Below the pieces are notes generated by a model. That model was not told where the DNA came from. It saw only the letters and a program-made list of their open reading frames with translations, and searched no databases. 64,000 nt of DNA, taken from contig OV050030.1 of NCBI GenBank assembly GCA_920105625.2, positions 352,594,425-352,658,424 on the forward strand, in the 5' to 3' direction. The first letter of the stretch is position 1; each line of letters starts with the position of its first letter. A program made the translations under genes and the position numbers. The DNA comes from Clusia tigrina. Lineage: Eukaryota; Arthropoda; Insecta; Diptera; Clusiidae. Positions 1-10,302 of the stretch are shown here, piece by piece.

Positions 1-232
1 GTTGCATACAAACATACATACATACATGCAAACTTTTATAAGGACAAAATCACGTGTTGACATAAAAGGTCATAACTCACGAACGCGTCGACCGATTTCG
101 TGCAAACTTATCTATAAACCATCTACACGACCATACGAACAAACCACAAACAGTTTCATTGAATTCGGTTTGACGGTTCATGAGTTATAAAGTAACAACG
201 CACTTGCACCAATTTTTTATATATATAGATAG

Positions 233-413
233 ATTAGGTAGGGGGAGTTTTTATCCCTTTTGTCAATTTTACCCCCTAAATGTGGAACAATCCAAACAAT
301 GTATAGCCTATGTTATCCGAGGGGTTTTTCTGAAGACTCTCTGAAAATTTCATCAAAATCGGTCCAGCCGTTTTCGAGTGCATGCATTGCTTACATGCAT
401 ACATACATACATA
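233..413. repeat. Satellite module A (representative, ~181 bp)
   Basis: First third of a typical unit. It opens with 'attaggtagggggag', contains 'gtttttatccc', 'caatccaaacaatgt', the core 'tcatcaaaatcgg' plus 'cagccgttttcgagt', a 6-bp inverted repeat (tgcatg...catgca with a 9-nt loop), and ends in a CATA microsatellite. Module B that follows has the same elements in the same order with clear divergence, so A and B are an old tandem duplication now fixed inside one larger unit. Recurs in every unit of all arrays. Confidence 0.85.
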
Positions 414-602
414 GGGAGGGAAAGTTTTTATCCCATTTGCCAATTTCACCCCCTACATGTAAAAAATCCAAACAATGTGTAGCGTATGTTACTCGCGAGT
501 TTATTCTGAAAATTGCCTGAAAATTTCATCAAAATCGGTTCAGCCGTTTTCGAGTACATACGTTGCATACAAACATACATACATACATGCAAACTTTTAT
601 AT
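414..602. repeat. Satellite module B (representative, ~189 bp)
   Basis: Diverged paralogue of module A. It opens 'gggagggaaagtttttatcc', shares 'aatccaaacaatgtgtag', 'ctgaaaatttcatcaaaatc' and 'cagccgttttcgagt', and ends in its own CATA run followed by 'tgcaaacttttatat'. It contains the 8-bp palindrome ctcgcgag, changed to 'tcgctag' in a subset of units in 40200-43050 and at 47560, 49250 and 52070. Nine units carry an extra 64-bp tandem duplication within this module. Confidence 0.85.
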
Positions 603-798
603 GGACAAAATCACGTGTTGACATAAAAGGTCATAACTCACGAACGCGTCGACCGATTTCGTGCAAACTTATCTATAAACCATCTACACGACCATAGGAA
701 CAAACCACAAACAGTTTCATTGAATTCGGTTTGACGGTTCATGAGTTATAAAGTAACAACGCACTTGCACCAATTTTTTATATATATAAGATAGATAG
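603..798 (-). repeat. Satellite module C (representative, ~196 bp), carries the Helitron-like 5' end
   Basis: Unlike A and B, this segment is not internally duplicated. It runs from 'ggacaaaatcacgtg' through a CpG-rich stretch (acgcgtcgac), then 'ggtttgacggttcatgagtt', and ends on the + strand in 'cacttgcaccaattttt' plus 'tatatatataga'. That last ~29 bp is identical to the 5' terminus of the Helitron copies (10263-10293). On the minus strand the module therefore begins a unit with TC, the canonical Helitron 5' dinucleotide. Identity to the Helitron stops just inside the terminus. Confidence 0.85.
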
Positions 799-3700
799 AT
801 TAGGTAGGGGGAGTTTTTATCCCTTTTGTCAATTTTACCCCCTAAATGTGGAACAATCCAAACAATGTATAGCCTATGTTATCCGAGGGGTTTTTCTGAA
901 GACTCTCTGAAAATTTCATCAAAATCGGTCCAGCCGTTTTCGAGTGCATGCATTGCTTACATGCATACATACATACATAGGGAGGGAAAGTTTTTATCCC
1001 ATTTGCCAATTTCACCCCCTACATGTAAAAAATCCAAACAATGTGTAGCGTATGTTACTCGCGAGTTTATTCTGAAAATTGCCTGAAAATTTCATCAAAA
1101 TCGGTTCAGCCGTTTTCGAGTACATACGTTGCATACAAACATACATACATACATGCAAACTTTTATAAGGACAAAATCACGTGTTGACATAAAAGGTCAT
1201 AACTCACGAACGCGTCGACCGATTTCGTGCAAACTTATCTATAAACCATCTACACGACCATACGAACAAACCACAAACAGTTTCATTGAATTCGGTTTGA
1301 CGGTTCATGAGTTATAAAGTAACAACGCACTTGCACCAATTTTTTATATATATAGATAGATTAGGTAGGGGGAGTTTTTATCCCTTTTGTCAATTTTACC
1401 CCCTAAACGTGGAACAATCCAAACAATGTATAGCCTATGTTATCCGAGGGGTTTTTCTGAAGACTCTCTGAAAATTTCATCAAAATCGGTCCAGCCGTTT
1501 TCGAGTGCATGCATTGCTTACATGCATACATACATACATAGGGAGGGAAAGTTTTTATCCCATTTGCCAATTTCACCCCCTACATGTAAAAAATCTAAAC
1601 AATGTGTAGCGTATGTTACTCGCGAGTTTATTCTGAAAATTGCCTGAAAATTTCATCAAAATCGGTTCAGCCGTTTTCGAGTACATACGTTGCATACAAA
1701 CATACATACATACATGCAAACTTTTATAAGGACAAAATCACGTGTTGACATAAAAGGTCATAACTCACGAACGCGTCGACCGATTTCGTGCAAACTTATC
1801 TATAAACCATCTACACGACCATACGAACAAACCACAAACAGTTTCATTGAATTCGGTTTGACGGTTCATGAGTTATAAAGTAACAACGCACTTGCACCAA
1901 TTTTTTATATATATAAGATAGATTGATTAGGTAGGGGGAGTTTTTATCCCTTGTGTCAATTTTACCCCCTAAATGTGGAACAATCCAAACAATGTATAGC
2001 CTATGTTATCCGAGGGGTTTTTCTGAAGACTCTCTGAAAATTTCATCAAAATCGGTCCAGCCGTTTTCGAGTGCATGCATTGCTTACATGCATACATACA
2101 TACATAGGGAGGGAAAGTTTTTATCCCATTTGCCAATTTCACCCCCTACATGTAAAAAATCCAAACAATGTGTAGCGTATGTTACTCGCGAGTTTATTCT
2201 GAAAATTGCCTGAAAATTTCATCAAAATCGGTTCAGCCGTTTTCGAGTACATACGTTGCATACAAACATACATACATACATGCAAACTTTTATAAGGACA
2301 AAATCACGTGTTGACATAAAAGGTCATAACTCACGAACGCGTCGAGCGATTTCGTGCAAACTTATCTATAAACCATCTACACGACCATACGAACAAACCA
2401 CAAACAGTTTCATTGAATTCGGTTTGACGGTTCATGAGTTATAAAGTAACAACGCACTTGCACCAATTTTTTATATATATAGATAGAAGATAGATTAGGT
2501 AGGGGGAGTTTTTATCCCTTTTGTCAATTTTACCCCCTAAATGTGGAACAATCCAAACAATGTATAGCCTATGTTATCCGAGGGGTTTTTCTGAAGACTC
2601 TCTGAAAATTTCATCAAAATCGGTCCACCCGTTTTCGAGTGCATGCATTGCTTACATGCATACATACATACATAGGGAGGGAAAGTTTTTATCCCATTTG
2701 CCAATTTCACCCCCTACATGTAAAAAATCCAAACAATGTGTAGTGTATGTTACTCGCGAGTTTATTCTGAAAATTGCCTGAAAATTTCATCAAAATCGGT
2801 TCAGCCGTTTTCGAGTACATACGTTGCATACAAACATACATACATACATGCAAACTTTTATATGGACAAAATCACGTGTTGACATAAAAGGTCATAACTC
2901 ACGAACGCGTCGACCGATTTCGTGCAAACTTATCTATAAACCATCTACACGACCATACGAACAAACCACAAAAAGTTTCATTGAATTCGGTTTGACGGTT
3001 CATGAGTTATAAAGTAACAACGCACTTGCACCAATTTTTTATATATATAGATAGATTAGGTAGGGGGAGTTTTTATCCCTTTTGTCAATTTTACCCCCTA
3101 AATGTGGAACAATCCAAACAATGTATAGCCTATGTGATCCGAGGGGTTTTTCTGAAGATTCTCTGAAAATTTCATCAAAATCGGTCTAGCCGTTTTCGAG
3201 TGCATGCATTGCTTACATGCATACATACATACATAGGGAGGGAAAGTTTTTATCCCATTTGCCAATTTCACCCCCTACATGTAAAAAATCCAAACAATGT
3301 GTAGCGTATGTTACTCACGAGTTTATTCTGAAAATTGCCTGAAAATTTCATCAAAATCGGTTCAGCCGTTTTCGAGTACATACGTTGCATACAAACATAC
3401 ATACATACATGCAAACTTTTATATGGACAAAATCACGTGTTGACATAAAAGGTCATAACTCACGAACGCGTCGACCGATTTCGTGCAAACTTATCTATAA
3501 ACCATCTACACGACCATACGAACAAACCACAAAAAGTTTCATTGAATTCGGTTTGACGGTTCATGAGTTATAAAGTCACAACGCACTTGCACCAATTTTT
3601 TATATATATAGATAGAAGATAGAAGATAGATTAGGTAGGGGGAGTTTTTATCCCTTTTGTCAATTTTACCCCCTAAATGTGGAACAATCCAAACAATGTA

Positions 3701-4752
3701 TAGCCTATGTTATCCGAGGGGTTTTTCTGAAGACTCTCTGAAAATTTCATCAAAATCGGTCCAGCCGTTTTCGAGTGCATGCATTGCTTACATGCATACA
3801 TACATACATAGGGAGGGAAAGTTTTTATCCCATTTGCCAATTTCACCCCCTACATGTAAAAAATCCAAACAATGTGTAGCGTATGTTACTCGCGAGTTTA
3901 TTCTGAAAATTGCCTGAAAATTTCATCAAAATCGGTTCAGCCGTTTTCGAGTACATACGTTGCATACAAACATACATACATACATGCAAACTTTTATATG
4001 GACAAAATCACGTGTTGACATAAAAGGTCATAACTCACGAACGCGTCGACCGATTTCGTGCAAACTTATCTATAAACCATCTACACGACCATACGAACAA
4101 ACCACAAAAAGTTTCATTGAATTCGGTTTCACGGTTCATGAGTTATAAAGTCACAACGCACTTGCACCAATTTTTTATATATATAGATAGATAGATTAGG
4201 TAGGGGGAGTTTTTATCCCTTTTGTCAATTTTACCCCCTAAATGTGGAACAATCCAAACAATGTATAGCCTATGTTATCCCAGGGGTTTTTCTGAAGACT
4301 CTCTGAAAATTTCATCAAAATCGGTCCAGCCGTTTTCGAGTGCATGCATTGCTTACATGCATACATACATACATAGGGAGGGAAAGTTTTTATCCCATTT
4401 GCCAATTTCACCCCCTACATGTAAAAAATCCAAACAATGTGTAGCGTATGTTACTCGCGAGTTTATTCTGAAAATTGCCTGAAAATTTCATCAAAATCGG
4501 TTCAGCCGTTTTCGAGTACATACGTTGCATACAAACATACATACATACATGCAAACTTTTATATGGACAAAATCACGTGTTGACATAAAAGGTCATAACT
4601 CACGAACGCGTCAACCGATTTCGTGCAAACTTATCTATAAACCATCTACACGACCATACGAACAAACCACAAAAAGTTTCATTGAATTCGGTTTGACGGT
4701 TCATGAGTTATAAAGTACCAACGCACTTGCACCAATTTTTTATATATATAGA

Positions 4753-4781
4753 CTAGCGGACCCGGCAAACTTCGTCCTGCC
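4753..4781 (-). terminator. Helitron copy 1 outer 3' terminus: hairpin + CTAG
   Basis: On the minus strand the sequence is a GGCA...TGCC stem (4764-4781, four Watson-Crick pairs extendable by two G-U), then GGGTCCGCTAG. Helitrons end in CTRR a few bases after a short hairpin that acts as the transposition terminator. The next base after CTAG is the T of a satellite unit's 5' TC. Confidence 0.85.
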
Positions 4782-5135
4782 TCCGAAGGTTTTAAATCTA
4801 AAAGTTTATATTTCTTAGGATTGATGGTTTTGCATTAAAAAATTTAATTTTAGAAAACAATAATGTTCGAAAAATTTGTTTATTTAAAAAATCGCAACAA
4901 TATATGTGAAACAGTTTTGAAATATAACATGCCTAACAGTGCGAAAACTTGGAAGCACAACTTGATTGGGTATTTTGAAAAATGTAAGTTAAAAAGGTGA
5001 AGATAGAGAAAAATTATCAAAGGTTGTAGAAACATGTTAACTTGTTGTTGACAAATTTTAAAATTGTTTTTGGTATATAATGATATTAGTGTATTGTGTA
5101 ATACAAAATTTTAAATATGAAGAAACTATATTATA
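4782..5135. other. AT-rich segment between the two Helitron 3' end motifs
   Basis: About 350 bp without a credible gene. It lies between the outer terminus and an inner terminus-like motif, so it may be filler or captured sequence acquired when the element read through its earlier end. Copy 3 has the same segment (25564-25904) with a 12-bp length difference after 'gaaacagtttt' (present here, absent there). I recognise nothing else in it. Confidence 0.6.
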
Positions 5136-5163
5136 TAGCTGATCCCGGCGTGCTTCGCTACGC
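5136..5163 (-). terminator. Inner, probably inactive Helitron 3' end motif
   Basis: The minus strand has a GCGT...ACGC stem with an 8-nt loop, followed by CGGGATCAGCTA then T. It resembles the outer end (CCGGGTCCGCTAG) in order and spacing, but the final bases read CTAT instead of CTRR and GGGTCC is GGGATC. This could be the ancestral 3' end of the element, degraded and bypassed. Confidence 0.55.
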
Positions 5164-5200
5164 ATGAATATTAACATTGAATCAAATTCATTGGTTTTTT

Positions 5201-5217
5201 TTTATTTATTTTTTATT
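5201..5217 (-). promoter_or_regulatory. Polyadenylation signals for Rep-helicase copy 1
   Basis: Overlapping AATAAA hexamers on the minus strand, 24-40 nt downstream of the stop codon. Position and sequence fit a eukaryotic poly(A) signal; use is inferred. Confidence 0.5.
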
Positions 5218-5240
5218 TGTAAATAATGAAAAAAAGTAAA

Positions 5241-8200
5241 TCAATTCAATACGATAGTGTATACAATATTTTTTGTTTGATTGTGTGGTGCATGAATAAA
5301 TAAATTTGGTGGTGCTCCCACTCTGGAACATGCGACGTATAATTGTCCGTGAGAAAAGCACGGTTCCTCCAAATTCACACCACATACATGAAGCGTTTGT
5401 CCTTGAGCTTTATTAACGGTTATAGCAAAGGATAAACGCACGGGAAATTGAAGACGTTTGAATTGAAATGGCATGTCTGTTGGTATTAATGGGATCCTTG
5501 GTATCAGTACAACTTCTCCTTTTGCTTTCCCAGTTAGAATTGTTGCTTCGATCAAATTGGGCATTAATTTTTTCACGGAAAGTCTCGTTCCATTGCAGAG
5601 TTTTGGTGAATTGAGATTTCGAAGAAGTATGATCGATGAACCAATTTTCAAATTCAAAATATGCGGTGGCATACCGTGTGGTTCCAAAGAATTCAAAAAT
5701 TCAACCGGATAATTTACTGCGTCTTCTTCATTCGTAGCAGTATCAATGGATTTGTATGATACCAAGTCACCTGGCAATTTCTGTTGAATTTGAAAATTTA
5801 TTTCATTAACATTTGCATTTTTTGGTGCTAAAATTGCGCGTTCTCTTAGCCAATCATGATTTTTATAGTTTTGAACAATGTTTGGAAAAACGTGATCAAT
5901 TAGTTCTTCTTTTGATGGCATACTTGTGCAAAAGTTGTTCGGTAACGTGATAAACCCATTTAAATCACTTGCAATTTTGCCATCGCCAATCTGCAGCAGT
6001 TGCTTCGAAAACTCACGTGCTGATGGATCATTTTGAAGACGCACACGCATATTTATGTTAAGCGCTAACTTCTGTATATTTGCCCAAAGAAACGAACTTT
6101 TCAAACATGCATTAATTTCATCAGCTGGAGTCGATCTGGGAATGACGGGCAACGTTTGTCGAAAATCACCAGATAGCAATATTAATGCACCTCCGAACAA
6201 CTGTTGATTTCCACGTAGATCCTGTAATGTTCGATTCAATGCTTCCAAAGATTTTTTATGGGCCATCGGACATTCATCCCATAAAATGATTGCTGCTTGT
6301 TGCAAAACTTTGGCCATTCCAGAATTTCTTGAAATATTACACGTTGGAATCTCCACCGATTGCATGTTTAATTGCAGTTTTAAAGCGGAATGTGCAGTTC
6401 GGCCACCATCCAATAATGTAGCTGCAATACCAGAAGAAGCAAGTGCCAATGCGATTTTTCGTTCGGATCTAATTGTAGCTAAGATAATTGAAATGAGAAA
6501 TGTTTTCCCAGTGCCACCAGGAGCGTCCAAAAAATATAATCCACCAGTGTTGTTAATAACAGCTTGCATGATTCTATCGTATGCATTCCTTTGCTGACCA
6601 TTCAATTGTGGAATGTTTGTTTGCACAAATACACGCAATTCATCGCATTCGAATTGCTGTTCGCGTTGCAGTTCTTGCTCAAATAAATCATGGATTGGAC
6701 GATTAGGTGCGATCATGCCTAATTGTCCTAATGCTTTATTTGCAATCATAAGGCAAATATCTTCAATCAATATCAAGGCCTCATTATACATTTCTAATGT
6801 ATGTACCAATTCGGGATCCATCGAACGATGTTGAAGTCGAATCAAAATGTCTTCAGCCATGAAATCTTTATATTTATTCCACAATTCAAGTGGGTTTGAT
6901 GGATAGCATGTTGATATTATTATTGCGAATAACATACGTATTTGATTTGGGTGAGCTGAAACTGATGCATCGTGAAGCGTAGCATCCCAATGCGTATCAT
7001 CTTCAAGCAAACGCAACCGTTGGCATGCATCACGATATGTTACACACAATTCACCGTCGACAGTTCTTAAATTCTGGAATGACTGTGGCCCACGTACGTT
7101 CACCAACAACAATCGCAAATAAAAACATTCAACATTGTTTGGACTAACTGTATAAATGCGGCCTAAAGCATCCGTTGAAAAAACACCTCGGTAGCCATCA
7201 ACAGGAGTACCTTTTTTGCGGCGTTGAAATTTTTTTGTTGATGCGTTCCAAGTATAATATCGTGGTGCTTCCGAATATAATAGTGTTCTTGCAAATTCAT
7301 CCGTTTCACATAACTTGAAAAAAGCTGTCAGTGTAGTTGCTGGAGGCTGTAATGCACTTTGTGCGGCATTTGCATCAGTAAAATAAACACGATGCCCATT
7401 TTCAAGATGAACTGCTAAATGTATAACAACAGGGTGTCTGTCATGTATTGGGAACGATAAAATTCGCCAAATAGCTTCGTTAGTACTAATATATCTTCCC
7501 ATTTGGTACTGCAAAATTTCATCATTTCTATTTTCAGCAGTCACTCCGAAAATAGCCATATCGCTACCTTTATTAACATACTTGCAAATGTATTTTATTG
7601 ATTTGACTGAATTGCAGTATTCGACATTTATGTGAGCATTGAAAATTTTTGACAACAATGGTGAATACGGCACTATCCAACGATTATCAACTTCAAAGTC
7701 TTGGTTCCGGATTTTAATAGTAGTTTTACCATTATCTTGAGCTGATCGTCGACGATACTGTGGATATCCATCATCACCGTGTATTGTTTCTGCAATCAAT
7801 TGTCTTGGAAAACGCTTTGAACATTTGCCGTCGATCATACATGGTGAATTTGGATTGATTTCACCGCAGGGACCGTGTATCATATTTTTCGTGACAACTG
7901 CAAATAATTGTGGATCGATGGTTTGATCTGGAATTTCGGCCGATATAACACTATCAATCATATCTGGTGTTATTTTCTGTACCAACCATATCAAAATGTG
8001 AGCGTGCGGCAAGCCTCTTTTTTGCCATTCAATTGTATACATATAGCAGCGCACTTCTCCAAATACACGGAGCTTGACAATCAGATCTATCAACTTTTTT
8101 AATTTTTGGTGGAATATGCGAGCGGTTACATCGTGTCGATCTGTTGGGACCTGACCATCAAATAAGCAATCCTTCAGATCAGCCCATTTTGGGTTGCAAG

Positions 8201-9799
8201 TAAATGTGATGAACAAATCTGGACGGCCGTAATGACGAACATATGACATGGCATCTTGTGTATACTCGTGCATATGACGTGGGCTACCGGTATATGACGA
8301 TGGTAATATCGTCAAGCGTCCAATGTCTTTCACATTCACATCATTCAATAGTGCATCACGTAAATGTATATACTCTTCAGATCTCAATCGGGCTTGATTA
8401 TGACGGATGAAATGCAATCGTTCGCTCTCGATTTTAGCATACATGTCCACAATGTATTGATGAAAAAGTTTATTGCATCCCAAAATGTAATTGTCCTCTT
8501 GATCACGAATCATCAATCGATACGAATAAAAATTCATCGCACTAACTTTTTTCGTTGTTTGTTGGCCTGCAAATATTAAAAATTATTCTTTTAGTTATTT
8601 TAACGCAAAGATTACTTACAAAAGTAATCAAAAATCATTATTTTTTTACCAGTCATTGGATTTATCAATGGTATATTTATATGATAACCATCATCTCCTC
8701 TCCAGAACAAAATCGGGTATTGCAATGCGTCATAACAACGATGGAGTTCAGAAATACGATTTAGTTGCTCATTCCTACGGTGCAAAACAATATCTCTTGG
8801 CCGAAATTGTTCACCAACTATTACGATTGCCACTTCATCGATTGTTGGTGCGTTAAATCGCCTGGAATGTTGCCCGAGTGGTGTTCTGTCGGCACGTATT
8901 ATGATTTTATGATCATCGGTGGGCATCTGATCCAGTGCAATCTTGAATAATTTAACCAATTCATTGTGCTGATGTAAAAATCTTTGCAGCTCTCTCAAGA
9001 TTTCTCTTCTTGTATTTGAAGCAATTGTACAGCGCTGATTCAGTTCGCTGTTCTCATTACCAATGAAATATATTTGCAAAAACTGATGGTCAGCATCTGG
9101 GAATGGCAACAATGACCCAGCTCTATGGTATATCTGTCCTTGAATCTGTAATGTTTTTGAAATAGATTTAGATGACGAATCCGAATTTTTGAAGACAGCA
9201 AATACAGAGACAGCACATAAATCAAATTTGATATCATTTATTCCATGCGAAGTAATTACCTTAAACGTCGGCATAAATCCATCTCTTATAATATTTGTAG
9301 CTCCAAAAGATGTCATTTGGAAGCATGAATTGTACTTTTGAATATTTGTTAAGAAATGCTTTGACGCTGCTGAATTGCCATAAATTAATGAGTGTAAAGG
9401 ATCTGGTGGAGGTTCTAACACAGGCAATTTAACTTTCCCACCAGCACAGCACATGCCAGCCGTTTCGTTCATAAATTTGAATGCTTTACAATGCACACAT
9501 TGTTTATTCATTTGTCCAATATAAGAATACATACTGTAATCAATTGTGCTATCATAATTATAAGCCGCCAATTCCATTTGTCGTATGATTTGAATTGAGG
9601 GACGCGTACGTCGATTTATCGACCTTTCCCTGTCAACCGTGTTTACACTATCAACCGATTGGTTTATACGTCTACGTCGTTCCCTCTGTGATGCATTTTG
9701 TTGAATACGATCTTGTTCACTTTGTGATCTTCGATTGGTTGAAACAACTCTCGAATGACGCGTACGTCTACCAATATTGGAGCGACTTGGACGTGGCAT
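5241..9799 (-). CDS. Helitron Rep-helicase (RepHel) transposase, copy 1, intact after splicing
   Basis: Exon 1 is 9799-8620 and exon 2 is 8566-5241, separated by a 53-bp intron. Joining gives ...DYFC-QQTTKKVSAM... in frame and a protein of 1501 residues, at the short end for Helitron transposases. The protein nicks and joins single-stranded DNA at the element ends and unwinds DNA during rolling-circle transposition. Visible parts are: Arg-rich N-terminus (1-66); Cys cluster C101/C104/C117/C118 ending in GGKVKLP; helitron-helicase-like N region with RRFNAPT; HUH nuclease signature GLPHAHILIW (H581, H583); two catalytic tyrosines in KYICKYVNKG (Y719, Y723); Walker A GGTGKT (~1077-1082); Walker B ILWDECP (D1157, E1158); SGDFRQTLPV; TVNKAQGQTL; QLYVACSR (~1468-1475). 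The ATG at 9799 has a purine at -3 and an in-frame TAG 12 nt upstream. No other domain, such as an endonuclease, is fused, which fits canonical Helitrons rather than Helentrons. Confidence 0.92.
8567..8619 (-). other. 53-bp intron in Rep-helicase copy 1
   Basis: Minus-strand GTAAGTAATC donor and TATTTGCAG acceptor. Removing 53 bp restores the frame and joins two conserved parts of the Helitron protein that otherwise end in stops. Length and splice sites are typical of short insect introns. Copies 2 and 3 have GTGAGT at the donor. Confidence 0.85.
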
Positions 9800-10302
9800 T
9801 TCGAATTTGTTCTATGTACGAAAAGAGTAATCATTTAAATTAATTTCAAGAGTTAAAAAAACTATATCCAAATGTATAATAAGTACATATGTGTTTGTGG
9901 TCATATATTCGCATTATTTGGTTGTTTTATGTATAAAAAAATTAAGAACTGAGGAAAAAGAACTATACAAAGTGACACTAACACGGATATAAATGGCCTG
10001 AAACCCGATAGCAATTCAACCAGAAAATCCAAATGGAAAGCGTATATACACTACTGTCTGTTTGTATTTAAATGGTCAAACAAAAACAAATAAATTGTTT
10101 GATGATGTATGGCTGAAAAACAAAAAAAAAATCAAATGCGACTCTTACCGATTACGTCTGTCCACAATTCGAGTTCGATGGAAAAGAACCTTAAAATGAT
10201 CACTCACTGGTAGGTGTCAATGTATATGCGTGTATGCTCTACAACGTGCATTTATCATGTATTTCACTTGCACCAATTTTTTATATATATAGAAGATATA
10301 GA
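9800..10302 (-). other. 5' noncoding leader of Helitron copy 1
   Basis: About 500 bp between the start codon and the 5' terminus, expected to hold promoter and untranslated leader. A strong splice donor match (GGTAAGAGT, G at 10148) and an acceptor-like CATAG ending at 9812, just before the start codon, could define a 337-bp leader intron. A closer acceptor (polypyrimidine tract then CAG ending at 10113) would give only 36 bp. I see no convincing TATA element or other gene. Confidence 0.4.
10263..10302 (-). other. Helitron copy 1 5' terminus
   Basis: The minus strand reads A|TCTATATC or A|TCTTC, followed by TATATATATAAAAAA and TTGGTGCAAGTG. The ~29 bp from 10263 to 10293 (+ strand) are identical to the end of satellite module C. 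A 5' TC after an A is the Helitron convention. Confidence 0.7.

Larger units (their letters stand above)
1..4752 (-). repeat. Satellite array I: ~8 head-to-tail units of 561-575 bp
   Basis: About eight complete units plus a partial one at the left edge. The step between equivalent points is 561, 566, 566 or 568 bp and so on, and the variation comes mostly from a short GATA/GAAGATA run at the unit boundary. Strand is given as minus because, read that way, each unit starts with the Helitron-like 5' end TCTATATATATAAAAAA. Units in the first 2.4 kb carry their own variants ('tataagg' instead of 'tatatgg', 'cacaaacag' instead of 'cacaaaaag', 'aaagtaac' instead of 'aaagtcac'), so this array is partly distinct from arrays II and III. 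I see no credible gene. The recurring short open frames depend on TTG starts and exist because the DNA is repeated. The array ends exactly at the CTAG of Helitron copy 1. Confidence 0.95.
4753..10302 (-). mobile_element. Helitron copy 1, apparently autonomous (~5.55 kb)
   Basis: Rolling-circle transposon on the minus strand. The 3' end (left) reads GCCGGGTCCGCTAG, with a hairpin just upstream and T as the flanking base, as expected of Helitrons that insert between A and T. The 5' end (right) has two candidate A|TC starts, at 10302 and 10296, followed by TATATATATAAAAAA. There are no target-site duplications or long terminal inverted repeats, as usual for the class. The single spliced Rep-helicase gene is uninterrupted and about 480 bp of 3' and 500 bp of 5' noncoding DNA are present, so this is the only copy in the window that could be active. 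The exact 5' base is uncertain by a few nucleotides. Confidence 0.88.

Noticed and set aside
390..414. CATA tracts as telomeric repeats
   Set aside because: The runs are short, interrupted and fixed inside each satellite module.
8612..9799. The 395-residue frame as an independent gene
   Set aside because: Its stop lies inside a good splice donor, and splicing joins it in frame to the Rep-helicase, matching the usual continuous Helitron protein.
5473..9843. Plus-strand open frames of 60-103 residues across the Helitron gene
   Set aside because: They are complements of the minus-strand coding sequence, recur identically in each copy, and show no recognisable domain.
4753..10302. Helentron (Rep-helicase-endonuclease) or retroelement
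   Set aside because: No apurinic-endonuclease, OTU, reverse transcriptase or integrase motif is present, and the ends fit canonical TC...CTAG Helitrons.
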